Below, piece by piece: positions 13,954 through 25,710 of a stretch of DNA of 64,000 nucleotides. Every line of letters begins with the position of its first letter. Position 1 is the first letter of the stretch. The position numbers and the translations under genes are program-made. The notes beneath the pieces are model-generated. The model did no database searches and was not told the origin of the DNA. It saw only the letters and a list, made by a program, of their open reading frames with translations. Location: assembly GCF_036884655.1 (NCBI RefSeq), contig NC_088339.1, positions 26,741,501 through 26,805,500 of the forward strand, in the 5' to 3' direction. This DNA comes from Musa acuminata AAA Group. Taxonomy: Eukaryota; Streptophyta; Magnoliopsida; Zingiberales; Musaceae.

Positions 13954-16900
13954 TGCCGACACCGCCGCGTGTCGGTAAGCAAGCTACACGCGCGTACACC
14001 TCTCTCCCTTCGAATGGTTGTTGCCCTCCTTTTTTTTCTCCGGAAGAAATTTCTCGGGCGAAATGACTAATTTACACCTTCTTTGGCTAATATATCAAGA
14101 AAATATGGGTTATTTCAGAATTAATTCAGGGACAAAAAAGGTAATTAAAACTAGCTTCTTCGCCCGGCTTTCGGACGCAGGAGGCGTGTTTTAGGAAAGA
14201 GGCAAGCGAGGGAGGACGGGTTAACATCATGAGCCCGTTTTGAACGTTGGCCGTTGGATCAGGATCGTACGCTTCATACAGAGCCGACAGAAAGGAGAAA
14301 GTTTAAATTGGCTGTTGCTGTCGGTTGGAATGGTGGATTCCAGCACGGACGGTGTGGTTACCCCACCCATTATTATTATTGCGATGAGATCTCTCAATTT
14401 CATCTAAATCACTGTTCATCATAAATGCATGTTGAATGTGACAATGCCAAAATTAGGATGATCCCCTAATATACTGTTATTCTGCACTCACATTAAGAGT
14501 ACGGAATGCAACGATGTATGATTTATGTTGATTTGTAACATTAGAACTATGGTGTTTACAAGAGAACTTTGCTTTAAGATAGAAATGAATTGAAAAGTAG
14601 ACAAGGAAAAAAGTACAACAAAGATCGCTTTGATTAGTTATGCTATATCATGTCAATGGGGTCACGAACGCAGTATCAAAAATAATTGACTCGTTGTTGT
14701 TTTATGTATGTGGAACTGTTAAGCACGTCCTCATCATTGACTTAATATAACTCCACTAAATCCATTCCATCGTCGAAATCTTCAATGCTTTGATTCGAGA
14801 CTTGGCTGCTCTAGTGGTGTGGCTAACTTTGTTACAATCTGTTCACCTCTCTCTTTATTTTTTTAATTCTCTTTTGTTTATCATTCGTGAATATTTGTAA
14901 TCGTAATCATTATTCATAAAAATAGATAGTACAATTAGTTTTATCCATAATCATAACTTAGTTAGTGGTGTGATTAATTTTATCCCCTTACTCATAAGGG
15001 TATGTGGTACAGTCAACTTTATCCGTAGTCTTTTTCAATATTTATCAAAAAAATATTATGTTTCTTACTAATGATTGTATTATTTTTCTTGCTTCATTAT
15101 CCTGGTGAGAATTATAATATTGAGAGCTTGCCTAATTTGCAAGTGATTAGATACATCAGTTGTTCTTCGAAAAAGAAATATTGAGTAGTAGTAAATCAAT
15201 GGAAAATTTCTTGTATCTCATTATTAGATATCTCATGATGTTTCCTTAAATGTTACTTGAATCAACAGTCTTCTCTCCAAGCATTGAAGGACAAAGGTCT
15301 GTAGTCTACCTACACATGCCTGTGACATTAATCTGCAGATGTCAGTGGCAATGTATGCTCCATGCATCTCATTACAAGTGGTTAATGAGTCATTTTTTTG
15401 CATCAGTTGTCTACAGCCAGATGAGTCATCTTGTACCTTTTCCGGTTTAATCAAGTTGGAGCAAACCCCATGACATAAAGAGCATAATAGATTTTTGATG
15501 CCACTGTAAAACGGAGAAGCTGACACAAATCAAGGACAACAAACCCCTTCTTACAAAACCTTGAATGATAGATTATCCTTAGTAGGGCCTTGACCACATT
15601 CGGCACAAACAGCAGAAGGTATGCATTAGATATAGATCATGTCATGAACTTTTAAGAGTGGTAAGAGATGTGTTTGTGAAACTCATGTGACATCGGAGAG
15701 CTCGACTGTGATGTTAAGTTTCACTACTGCCGAAATCCGACCACTGTTTTGAGTCAGATTGGAGGTTGGCACTCAATGAAAATTCTGCTCGATGGCAGCA
15801 TCTATTAGTTCAGCTCTTGAGGTCATACTAGATTTTGGAGTTAGGAGATGGTGAAGGATAGGTAGAGAAGTGACACAGCAGGAGATGGTGAAGGGGAGGG
15901 ATCAAAACCACCTGACCCCATGCATGTGTGAACATGAGTTGTATAATAGAAAAAGTTGGGGGATGGGAAGAAGAATCAAAAGGGAGGGGAAGAAAAAGTT
16001 GGGGGATGACCCCATGCCATGAGGCAATTATGCAAGCGTGTGCTCCATGCCTGACTTCTCATGTACGTGAAGCCGACACCCCAACACCAAGAGGGAAGTC
16101 CTGAAGCCACGACATGTCGAGGACGTTGATCCGAGTGGCACAATTGGTGGAGAAAGGAAGGTGGATGACCTACTTGACAACTCAAGATCACAGGAAGAAG
16201 TCTACCATGGATCCTTAGAAGGCAAGTCCAGTTCAAATATTGTAAGATTATTCGAGTTTGGTTCCCTGTCAACTCGACGTTGGAAAAGTCCCACACGATC
16301 GAGCAAACTCACCAATATTCCTTGGTATGAACAAAACGAACACTCCGGGACAACGATGGCCTGCATTGAACTCAGGTTTCGAACTATGTCTAGGCTAGTT
16401 CGTGTGTCTTAAGGTGGAGCTGCAAAATCTAATGATCGCTTCACATAGTACATCACCATGTCTGTAAGCAGATGCAATAGTTTTATGTTTGTTCTGTTGC
16501 GTTTATAGACGCAAGCTTGATATTCGACCATTATGATCAACATTTAGGAAAATATGGATGAAAGTGGCACTCTGCATTTTGTCATGCAAACAGTGCAGTC
16601 TCATGAATGATGAAATATCGATCTGTATATTACTCTGATGTAAGGAAACATACTCGTTCGGCGCTAGATTCGTAATGTGGAATATAAGAAGATTATTTTC
16701 AAAAAGTTTAAAGTTGTTTACTTATCAATTTTATATTTTTTTATCCCAAATTATTAGTTAACTTGTTTTAAATACCTAAAACTAGTATCAATAACCTCTA
16801 AACTTATAAAATTATCAAAGAAAAATATCTTCAAATATTATAAAGGTCTTCTCCATTATAAAAATTTGATTTCTATGGTCCTTCCTTATGAGATCAATTT

Positions 16901-18600
16901 GTTATTTGACTGAATTTATAATGAAGGACGAGAGAAATCAAATCTTTATAACGGAGAAGATCTTTATAATACTTGAAAATATTATTTCTTAATAATTCTA
17001 TAGATTTAGAAGGGGATTTTATTTATACCAGTTTGAAGTCTTGAAAATTAGTTAACTAGCAACGTGGGACAAAAGAAATATAAAAATGATAAGTGAACAA
17101 TTTTATGTTCTTTGGAAATAGTCTCTTCTGTTAGCTTATTTCACATTAATCTCCTTTTAAGCTTATGGAATAATCAATAAATAATATCTTCAAGTATTGT
17201 AAAGGCAATTCTCCTAATTGATTTATCTCGTCCTTTATTATAAGATTAGTTATTAGAATCCTTTCTAGTAATATTTTTTAATATTGTTTCTGTTAATTCG
17301 CTACTCAAGCTAGTGCAACGCTGACCTAGTAAAGTGAAGCTAACACACCCTAAGCTCTAAGATTCATGAAATGCATTAGGAAAAGAAGGATCAGTATGGT
17401 ATTCATGGAGAAGTGTAGGATTAATATCGATGAAGAGATGCGATAATTATCTTTATTAGTCCCATATCTCCTCCCACAGCAAGTCTTAGTTAAGATTATC
17501 TACCTTCACCTTCTTTTGGGATGTCATCCGACAAATCCGACAAATCCGGCTTCTTTATGCGTGTACTAAATAAAGTTATGAATTAATCTGGGACAAATAT
17601 TTATGAATGACTAATATGTTTAATAATATTAATATTGTCATAAAATAAAAATATGATTCTAGCTTTGATACTCAAATCCTAGGGATAATATTCTTTAACA
17701 ACAAACACTTCTACTGTCAAAATAATAGTGTTTTACGGTGATATTTATGTTGCTAATTGTCATGTTTAATTAGTGGACTCCATCGTAATCCTGGTCACTA
17801 TCGAGCCACCAAGTTTGACCTTCAACTGCACGCTAATGGTAGCTACCGTTGTCAAACCCCCGACTGACTCGCCCATTGCGAGCAACCAGAGTGGCAGCTT
17901 AGTGAAGACAAAGTCGAACCCTTCCGTCTGCGTCAAAGTTAGAGACTTCGAGCCCACCATGTTTGACCGCCTATGACTCCGGCTCGCCGTGGTCGCTGTT
18001 CATCGACCCAGAGACCGAGCACAGAAGGGCGTTCTCCAATTGGGTTGTCGGCCGTGTATTCCAACAGATCCTATCTGGTAACCAATGAGAGAGCTATTTT
18101 GCATGTTTGGTGCCTTTGATGGGATACCCGACCGTGCTGCCCCCCTACGGCAGCACGGCCATACTGCGCACGAGGTCGTCGGAAGGTCGTTCGGTGGCAT
18201 CGTCGTCATTATCCATTTGCAACTCCTCTATTGCTGGACAAGGTGAAAGCAAAGATGGATTTCGCTTTGCCGCCTGCCAATTACAGCAGGCCAAGTAGTA
18301 GTGAAGTGTATGAGTAAATGCCCAGAACAGCCGTACTGCCTCAAAAATCGTGGCGACAGCTCATGGGGACGAGATGAGGGAAATCAAGTTTGGGCTATAT
18401 CGTCCAAGGCAGGAGACACAAAAATGTCGCCTCCGGTTGGACGATGCCGTGGATGTCATTCTGTGAGATGATCGACCCGCTATAGTACGCATTGTAAAGA
18501 TGACACGTAGGTGTCTTGCATCGTGATCCTGGCCGGGCAAGACAGGTGAGCAAGAGGGTCCCATCGGCCCATGTGCTCTTTCCCTCTTTGTCTCCACCCG
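13954..18600. other. Intergenic spacer between the myosin and TCP genes
   Basis: No gene is supported. 14.0-14.35 kb is promoter-like and GC-richer; 14.4-17.7 kb is AT-rich with a foldback repeat (separate entry). 17.77-18.30 kb is unexpectedly GC-rich, with plus-strand frames (such as 17773-17976 and 18107-18298) broken by stops. It may be a decayed coding fragment, but no domain is recognisable. Confidence 0.5.
16684..17135. repeat. AT-rich foldback (inverted repeat) element
   Basis: The left arm (about 16684-16889) and right arm (about 16918-17135) are imperfect reverse complements around a short spacer. Matching blocks include GGTCTTCTCCATTATAAA against its complement at 16947-16965, and AGTTAACTTG against its counterpart near 17047. 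A third, partial direct copy of the arm follows at about 17160-17285. It could be a MITE-like foldback; no transposase is present and target-site duplications were not resolved. Confidence 0.7.
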
Positions 18601-18633
18601 CACTCTCTGCGTCGTCCCCTCTTCTCCGCCCGC

Positions 18634-18638
<5 letters not shown>

Positions 18639-18672
<34 letters not shown>
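18639..18672. repeat. (TC)17 microsatellite in the probable 5' UTR of the TCP gene
   Basis: This uninterrupted TC dinucleotide run of 34 bp ends 94 bp before the TCP start codon, inside a CT-rich leader. Such GAGA/CT tracts are common in plant 5' UTRs and promoters. Confidence 0.85.
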
Positions 18673-18675
<3 letters not shown>

Positions 18676-18766
18676 CATTAGACTTGGGTCATCTCTCTCT
18701 GAACACCCCACATCCCTTCTCCTTTTCTAGTTCTATTTTCTATTCAATTTCTCTCGCGCGGGGGCC

Positions 18767-19513
18767 ATGAGCACCGCTGACCGCGCCATGAACGGCGGGC
18801 CCGCGCCAGTGCAGCAGCAGAAGAGGCAGATAACGGCGGGGGTGGTGGTGGGGGGAGGAGGAGGAAGCAGCGGCGGGACCGTGGCCGTGAAGAAGGCGCC
18901 ATCCAAGGACCGGCACAGTAAGGTGGACGGGCGAGGGCGGCGCATCCGCATGCCCATCATCTGCGCCGCCCGGGTTTTCCAGCTCACTCGCGAGCTCGGT
19001 CACAAGTCCGACGGCCAGACCATCGAGTGGCTTCTCCGCCAGGCCGAGCCCTCCATCATCGCTGCCACTGGTTCCGGTACCATCCCGTCCTCCTTTTCCA
19101 CCACCTCGCCCTCCGTCGCCACCTCCTCGAAGCCCACCTCCTCTCCGGCGCCCTTCATCCTCGGCAAGCGCCTCCGGGCCGACGCCGCAGACGACTCCGC
19201 CAAGGACGACCGCTTCATTGCTGCCGGAGGTGGGGCGACGATCGGAATCGGGCCAGCGACCGGGTTCTGGGCCTTGCCCGCCCGGGCGGACTTCGGGCAG
19301 GTCTGGAGCTTTGCTGCGCCGGAGATGGTGGCGTCGCAGCATGCCGCCTTCACCGGGACGTTCGCCGGGCAGCCTATGGGGGAAGCATCCGCTGCAAGAG
19401 TGGGGAATTACCTCCCCCTAGCTGGGCACCTCAACCTGCTGGCCTCGCTGTCAGGACCACCTGGTGCCACCTCCGCTGCGGCAGCCGCGCAGGCGGAAGA
19501 CGAAACCCGCTGA
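18767..19513 (+). CDS. Class I TCP transcription factor (TCP7/TCP21-like)
   Basis: Intronless 248-aa nuclear transcription factor. The TCP basic helix-loop-helix domain spans about residues 47-102: basic region [17 protein letters not shown], helices through [15 protein letters not shown], and helix [19 protein letters not shown]. The short basic region marks class I (PCF), which binds GGNCCCAC-type sites and generally promotes growth (family knowledge). The C-terminal motifs [28 protein letters not shown] and [14 protein letters not shown] match the TCP7 branch as I remember it. The N-terminus is Gly-rich. Start: ATG at 18767; a second in-frame ATG at residue 8 is possible. The coding sequence is very GC-rich, and overlapping frames on the opposite strand are compositional shadows. 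The leader carries a TC repeat. Confidence 0.95.
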   Translation: MSTADRAMNGGPAPVQQQKRQITAGVVVGGGGGSSGGTVAVKKAPSKDRHSKVDGRGRRIRMPIICAARVFQLTRELGHKSDGQTIEWLLRQAEPSIIAATGSGTIPSSFSTTSPSVATSSKPTSSPAPFILGKRLRADAADDSAKDDRFIAAGGGATIGIGPATGFWALPARADFGQVWSFAAPEMVASQHAAFTGTFAGQPMGEASAARVGNYLPLAGHLNLLASLSGPPGATSAAAAAQAEDETR

Positions 19514-21972
19514 TAGCTTCGGTATTTTTAGCTTTAGCTGATTAGTGTTCCCACCTCCTATCGAATTAGAAAAGATTAGGTTTGTGGAGTTTGGATTGGC
19601 ATTAGAGTAGAGTTCGATTGGTTCTCTCGTTACCCCCCTTTCTTGTTGATTAGTCTCAGTTCGGATTCCATGGTTGTCTGGTCTCGAGTGCTTCGTGACA
19701 GAGGAATCAAGTCAAATGTAGACACTACTGAAGTTGAAATCCTGTGAAGAAGCACCGTGAAGATGTGCATGGGAAATCAAGAAGTCCAATGTGCTATGAT
19801 GAACAAGGCCTGGGAGCTGCAAGGTTTGTGATTCTAGATAGGTGACATGTTTGTATCAGCATGGCTGGGAGAACCTGAGAGAATCCGATTGCATGGAAGC
19901 CTCTGTTTTCAGTCCGTAAGTTCTCCGCTGTCAAAGCTCCATGTGTACTCTACGAGTCTTTTCTCTGTTTTTTCTTGGATTTTGCCTGTGTGACAATAAC
20001 GTGGTTTCTGCGTATGTAATTCTGGATTGTTTGAGATGTGCGAGTGCAAATAAACTCTAGTTGTTCTTCCTGCATTCTGTCATCTTACCTACTGTATAGT
20101 TTGGATAGATACATCTGCAATCTTCTATCCATGCGCAATTTAATCTTGCTTTATGCATTTTTTGGGGAATTTCTTGTAGAACATTATGCAGCAGAGTTGG
20201 TCGTTGAACAACTTGCAGAATCTAAACCTAAATCCATTTTACACTAGGAATAATTCATCTCTACCCGGTTTCAGATTCTGTGATGAAGTCAGAGTGGCCC
20301 GAGCATCATCAACAGAGCTCTATGCAGTTCGACATGCCCCATCACTTACCTTCTTGCTCTGCATTATTGTCAATTTGTATGACCAAAAGTTTAAGCTATT
20401 TGATGGAATGATATCGCATTTAAAGAAACAATGTTGCTTATATTCTTTTTGCAGAATTTGATATCATTAATCTGCTTTCACGGATTCAGATAGCCTTCAA
20501 CTTTAGAAAGCAGAGGCAGCTGAATCTTGTAAAGCTTACAATGTAAACATGCTGATTCCTTCAACAAAACTGCAGCATATGCATGCCCATAAAGATTGTG
20601 GCTGGGAAGCTTCCGCAGGTGCTCGTTGCGGTCGTGGAATTGACTCACATCTGCTTCAGCGTTCACTGTCATGCATGTGAAACGCAGCCTATTTGTTTGA
20701 CAAACATGGGAGAAGAATAATCTACAGCTGCAATCATATAAAGGAAGGAATATAACATCTGTGATTGATCCCTGTACGTCATGGCTGGGCTCAACTTCTT
20801 GTAATGGCACTTTGTTAATCTAATAAAGTAGGCGTGCTGATATGATGGAGGTGGACATCTTTAATTTGTGTCCACGTCACCTACCTCTCTACTGTTGGAT
20901 TGAACACCCAACCTCTGTGCCTTTATTTGCTGGCTTCACAACTGGGCTTTTGGAAAGCAAATGCTGGCATTTATAAATATCATATGCTGTTGCTTACACA
21001 TCTGATGACATGACTTTATAGCTTCGGATGTCTCCACATATATTCTACATCAGGAGTTGCAAGCAGCAGTGCCCTCTTTGCTTCTTTCATGGATACCTGA
21101 TGTCGGTTTTAGGTTGCCTATATTAATCCTACTCAAACCCTGTGTTCGAAAAAGCCTTGCACTAAAAACACGTTATTTGTATCAGTTCTGGGAGAGATTG
21201 GCCGCAGATCTTTAACAGGGATTGCCTAAAACATGCGATACCAAAATAAGAGTTACTCGCAAGAGTCGGTTTCACTTTAGTCTCATGCAATTCAACAAGG
21301 ACCCGTAGAGAAGGATTGCTTAGTACGATGAGTACCTTAGACGAAGTACAAATGGAAATGAAACGACGGACGGTCACACGGATACGTCTCCGCTTGTCGC
21401 GGACATGCGCGAGCAATGCACATGAAGTCCTCGATGGTGGAGAGGTCTGCTTTCTGACTCGGGAACATCAATAGGATGTTCTCAGAAGTAATGGTGAAAG
21501 CCTGTCAGCTCCTGCTTTACTGTCTGCGATTTCGATTGCTTATATTTGTCGAACTTGCTGATCTATAGTTTCATTTGTGATGGAGATTGAGACCAATAAT
21601 AAGATGTGTTTTATTGTTCATTAATGATTCTTGTAGATAGTAGACACATCTTCTTTTATTTCTTTGACAAAAATGAATTATAATCTAAGCATCATAACAT
21701 AAACTTCATAGTAAAATCTAATTGAAAGTAATTTCGAATAAGATTCTGACAAAGTAATTTTAAATCATTCTAACAAGATATAGGCACATACATCAGAGTA
21801 CCAGTCGAAACAGGAGTAGTATCAGAATCCTGATCGAAGTTGGACTTCAACAGCCTCTGTGCATATTTATCTATATACGGAGACATGTGGGCTTCAAAAG
21901 CGTCCAGAGAGAGAGTCTGTAGTCGGGAGCTCTTTTATTGCTCTCAACGTTGGTATCGTCGCCGGGAAAGAC
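19514..21972. other. TCP 3' region and spacer up to the first RING gene
   Basis: The first several hundred bases are probably TCP 3' UTR. No coding region or clear repeat is seen beyond that. From about 21700 the sequence starts to resemble the region upstream of the second RING gene (near 24030), so the duplication includes 5' flank. Confidence 0.5.
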
Positions 21973-22581
21973 ATGTCGTCCGCTGGAGCCACCGGCGGTG
22001 CCGCCGCTTCGAATTTATACTTTTGCTCCCAGTGCGACCACACTTTCACCTTCGACCCCGCCGACGCCGGAGATCATGGCGTCGTCTGCTGCGTCCACTG
22101 CGGCGGGAGCGTCGCTCAGGCATCCAACTTCCCAAACCTCGAGAACCCTAACTCTGACTTGGGCTCTCTCGACGCCCAGCAACCCTCGCCCTCCCACCTT
22201 TCTGACCATGATGCAGACTCTGTGCCTTTCGACGAGCTTATCATGCCCCCTTTTAGCTCGTCTGTCACGGACTTCTACTTTAACGCGATGTTCATAGAGC
22301 AACAACTCGAACGATGGTCTAGGCGATCACTGAACCTCGCTCCTTCCAGGCGCGGCACCCAGCCAGCATGGATGGCCGCCGTGGAGGCCCTACCGGACAT
22401 CAATATCAAAAAAGCGGCCCCGGGGACCGATCCGATCGAGTGCACGATTTGCATGGACTCGTTCGACGCCAGCGCGGTGGTGACGCAGTTGCCCTGCAAG
22501 CACATGTTCCACAAGAAGTGCATTCTCCGGTGGCTCGACAGCCATAACTCCTGCCCGCTCTGCCGATCTGAGCTGCCCTGA
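21973..22581 (+). CDS. Zinc-ribbon and RING-H2 E3 ubiquitin ligase, tandem copy 1
   Basis: Intronless 202-aa protein. N-terminal zinc ribbon: C18-x2-C21 and C40-x2-C43. A long acidic, low-complexity middle follows, then a C-terminal RING-H2 at 157-197 with exact C-x2-C-x14-C-x-H-x2-H-x2-C-x10-C-x2-C spacing. This architecture (zinc_ribbon_9 plus RING_2) is that of CIP8/RDUF-type ligases, which bring an E2 and substrate together for ubiquitination, often in stress signalling (family knowledge). The start is placed at 21973 (MSSAG), not the upstream in-frame ATG at 21859, because copy 2 has the same GGGAAAGACATGTC context and similarity becomes protein-like there. Its substrate is unknown. Confidence 0.9.
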   Translation: MSSAGATGGAAASNLYFCSQCDHTFTFDPADAGDHGVVCCVHCGGSVAQASNFPNLENPNSDLGSLDAQQPSPSHLSDHDADSVPFDELIMPPFSSSVTDFYFNAMFIEQQLERWSRRSLNLAPSRRGTQPAWMAAVEALPDINIKKAAPGTDPIECTICMDSFDASAVVTQLPCKHMFHKKCILRWLDSHNSCPLCRSELP

Positions 22582-23770
22582 CTATTCCGACTACATATTC
22601 TTCTGGACAAAATATACACACAAATATCGAATAGGTTTCCTATTTCCTTGTAGATTTGCGATTTAGACGGCGATGATAGGTGAAAGTAGCAAACTTATAT
22701 GATTTACAATCTGGATTTTACGGCTCAATATATAATATTTACGTTATTTCGGTTGATCTAATTGATTGTCTCAGAATATGTCGTTCACTATACTTCAAAT
22801 TACTTGCAGTTTCGACCCATTAGGTGTCGGATGAAACGGGGCCAATGGAGGGGATACTTACATGATCTTTGTTTCCCACTTCGTCTATTGGTGTCGGATT
22901 TAATTCACCAAATTAATGAAATTTCCAGTTTTCACCACCACTTCTCACTGGAACTCAGTTGAAGGCAGAGCATAATGCATCCAAAAACAATATACGAAAC
23001 ATCAGTCTTACGGGCAACAAACTATTACGACCATTAAGTTGTGGTCTAAAGCTCCTTGATTTTGACCCAATCCACAATAGAATATGGTTCGGTTGAATGG
23101 GAGGGTCCTCTTCGGACACTGAAGGTCTAATAATAAGTGCAAATACAATATGATTTAAGTGTAATAGGATAATGACTTTTGGTGACTTAGCATGAAAGAT
23201 GTCATCATTTCGAGCATCCAAGAACACCCGAAGTATAGTGGCAGTCACATAATCGGATCAAAACAGTAGAGGAAACTATAGGATAGGAATCCTCCTCAAT
23301 CTGCAAGCCGTCGCACAAAAAGAAAAAGCAAGCAACGATTGCTTGCAACCCACGATAGAAACTACAGATGCACTGCACATTGATGCCTATTAAAGCTAAG
23401 CGACGATACGTAGTAGCTTCCAACAAAACACCTTAGTTCTAAGTAGAATTTGGAGCTGCCATAAACGTTATCACCAGTCCCGAACATCCACCGCGTTAGC
23501 AAGATAGGAATGCAAAAAAGGGGCAATCAGGGGATGCCATACTTTCTTTTCAGGTTGATCTGAAAGGTCCATAATAATACGATTGACTTCCAAAGAAGAA
23601 AATTCTTCTCCTATGGGTGTGGCACACTGGGTGATGAGCTGTAACTTTGGTTGCGAGTCTGAGGGAAGATAGTTGGTGTGCTACAAGATCGTTCTTTTGA
23701 GCAGCATGCTTGTGGACTTCTCTTTTCGCAGGTTGTTAAAGAAGGCATGGTGAATAGGCCGTGAAGGAAG
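22582..23770. other. Spacer between the two RING genes
   Basis: The first ~400 bp (to about 22980) are duplicated downstream of RING copy 2, including a block GATTTACAATCTGGATTTT. The rest shows no supported gene; small frames near 22955-23426 have no recognisable motif. Confidence 0.5.
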
Positions 23771-24020
23771 GTTGCACTAAGTTGGTGATCGAGTCAGATG
23801 CAGAGTTGGTGGTCAGAATTTTGAACACAAATTCTCATCCATCTTGGAAGCTTATTAACCACACCATACACATTATGGCTTTGTTGCAAAACCTTTATGG
23901 TTGATTAATTTTGCTAGGGTTAATAGGTTTCTTGTTTTTGGAAGCAGCAGTTGCATGGCTTGAGCTCTTTACCATTTTTAGTAATACAGGTTTTTTTGTT
24001 GTTTTGGAAGAAAAAAAAAA
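23762..24020 (+). mobile_element. Decayed LINE-type RNase H fragment
   Basis: Frame 23771-23904 reads a short peptide containing KLVIESDAELVVRILNTN and ending LLQNLYG-stop. It resembles the RNase H-like (RVT_3) end of plant LINE retrotransposons, where an ESD motif is typical. A stop precedes it at 23762, and an A-rich run near 24008-24020 could be the old poly(A) tail. No reverse transcriptase remains. It may equally be a solitary RVT_3 relic. Confidence 0.4.
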
Positions 24021-24186
24021 TCAGAATTTATTTCGAATAAAATTCTGACCCAAGTAATTGTGGATGTCATCCTATCCGAACCATACTCCAACAGCCTTTT
24101 CGTTGATGTGCAGAGGTTTATAGAGTTCGTAGCAGGGAGTTCTGCTCTTGGTCTCAACGTCGCTTTGTCTCGTCGCCGGGAAAGAC

Positions 24187-24771
24187 ATGTCTTCCGCTGC
24201 TAATATATTTTTTTGCTGCCAGTGCGGCTGCACTTTTCCCTTCAATCTCGCCAACGCCGTAAATGGCGGCGACATCATCTGGTGCTTCCACTGCGGCAGA
24301 AGCGTCGTCCTCGCTAACCCAAACCCTGGAGTGGTCATTTTCGGCGACGAGCAACCCTCATCCAGTGACGATGATGATCCAGACCCTGCGCCTTTCGACG
24401 ATGTTGACATGTTCCCTTCCTCCATCATCGGCTTGCCCTCCGCGGGGTTCCTCAACGCCGGAGTGGTGTCTCTTGATGAGTTAGAGCAAGAATTCGAACA
24501 ATGGTATGAGGAACCAATCGACGTCTCTGCTTCCAGCTCCGGCACCCAGCCAGCTTCGAGGGCCGCCGTGGAGACCCTACCGGACGTCAAGATCTCCGTA
24601 GCAGCTCCGGGGGACGATCCGGTCGATTGCTCGGTTTGCATGGAGTCGTTCGACGCAGGCGAGGTGGTGAAGCAGATGCCCTGCAAGCACATGTTCCACG
24701 ACCGGTGCATTCTCCGGTGGCTCGACCGCCACAACTCCTGCCCGCTCTGTCGATATGAGCTGCCCCGATGA
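24187..24771 (+). CDS. Zinc-ribbon and RING-H2 E3 ubiquitin ligase, tandem copy 2
   Basis: Intronless 194-aa paralogue of the gene 1.6 kb upstream, same strand. Zinc ribbon: C10-x2-C13 and C33-x2-C36. RING-H2 from 148 (CSVCMESF) through CPLC with the same C3H2C3 spacing. CKHMFH and CILRWLD are identical in both copies, while the acidic linker (many Asp/Glu, residues about 50-100) has diverged and shortened. Start at 24187 (MSSAAN) by alignment with copy 1; an in-frame upstream start at 24148 is less likely. Predicted function is RING-type ubiquitin ligation, partner unknown. The RING seems under stronger constraint than the substrate-side linker (inference). Confidence 0.9.
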   Translation: MSSAANIFFCCQCGCTFPFNLANAVNGGDIIWCFHCGRSVVLANPNPGVVIFGDEQPSSSDDDDPDPAPFDDVDMFPSSIIGLPSAGFLNAGVVSLDELEQEFEQWYEEPIDVSASSSGTQPASRAAVETLPDVKISVAAPGDDPVDCSVCMESFDAGEVVKQMPCKHMFHDRCILRWLDRHNSCPLCRYELPR

Positions 24772-25710
24772 TTGTGACTGCATATTGTTCTGAACATAAT
24801 GCACACACAAACATTGAATTGCTTTTTCTTCCTTGTATGTTTACTGAACATGTAGAAGTAGCAAACTTAGTTTCTTTGCTGAATATGATTTACAATCTGG
24901 ATTTTGCGGCTCAATAATATTTACGTTATTTCGGTTTAGTTAGTTGATTGTCTTAGAATAGGATGCGCGACATACTTAAAAAGTTACTTGCAGTGTGGAT
25001 CAATTAGGTGTTGGATGAAACAGGGCCAATGGATGGGATTTCCAGTTGACCAAATTAATGAGATTTCCAGTTTCTACCAGTTCGTCTGGCTGGAACTCAG
25101 TTGAAAACAGCCCATAACAGATTGGTATCAGCCATCCCAGCCAAAAACTCAGGTGAAGGATCAATATTGCTTGCTCTGGTCAATATTGACTTTTTTGTGG
25201 GACCGAATTTATCTGGTTACTGCATATTGGTTTGGCCATAAATAAGTTGTCAGGATTGCATGACCCAAATGTGGTGTCATGATGTTATGCTGGAAGAGAG
25301 TATGTTTGCATTCATAGCAACTTGTGTCGGCTGGTTTCTGATACAAGATGCAAGCGTCGATGAAGGCAACACAAGGATGCATAGGCAAGGTTCGGGCGAG
25401 GTACAGGGGGAACACGACAGAGTACATGCTCTGGTTGGCAAGCTGGAAGTCAACGGGGTGAGCCCTTATCCGGATAAGACCAGAGATAATTCCTCCTATC
25501 CGTTGACGAAAGTGGGAGTGGATAGGGATTTCATGGCCCATCATAGGCTGTTGATGTTCTTGGAGACCAAAAATGGAGGTAAGAGGAGATATAAAAGGAA
25601 AGGACCACCTGTATTATCCTTGCAACCGTGGGAGCTCCAAGGGAAGTGGAAAACGTTTACCATTGCTTCCATCACCATAGAAACGGAAAACTTGCTTGCT
25701 CGGTGTCGAG
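24772..25710. other. RING copy 2 downstream flank and STP upstream region
   Basis: 24.78-25.1 kb matches the downstream flank of RING copy 1, marking the right edge of the tandem duplication. 25.1-25.7 kb has no recognisable coding region; an open frame at 25260-25742 overlaps the STP start in another frame and has no known motif. Confidence 0.5.

Noticed and set aside
18740..19545. Long frames overlapping the TCP gene on both strands (200, 172, 117 aa)
   Set aside because: High GC content removes stops in all frames. Only 18767-19513 encodes a recognised domain with conserved C-terminal motifs.
24072..24851. 259-aa minus-strand frame over RING copy 2
   Set aside because: Antisense of the RING-H2 gene; its Cys-rich segments are complements of conserved RING codons.
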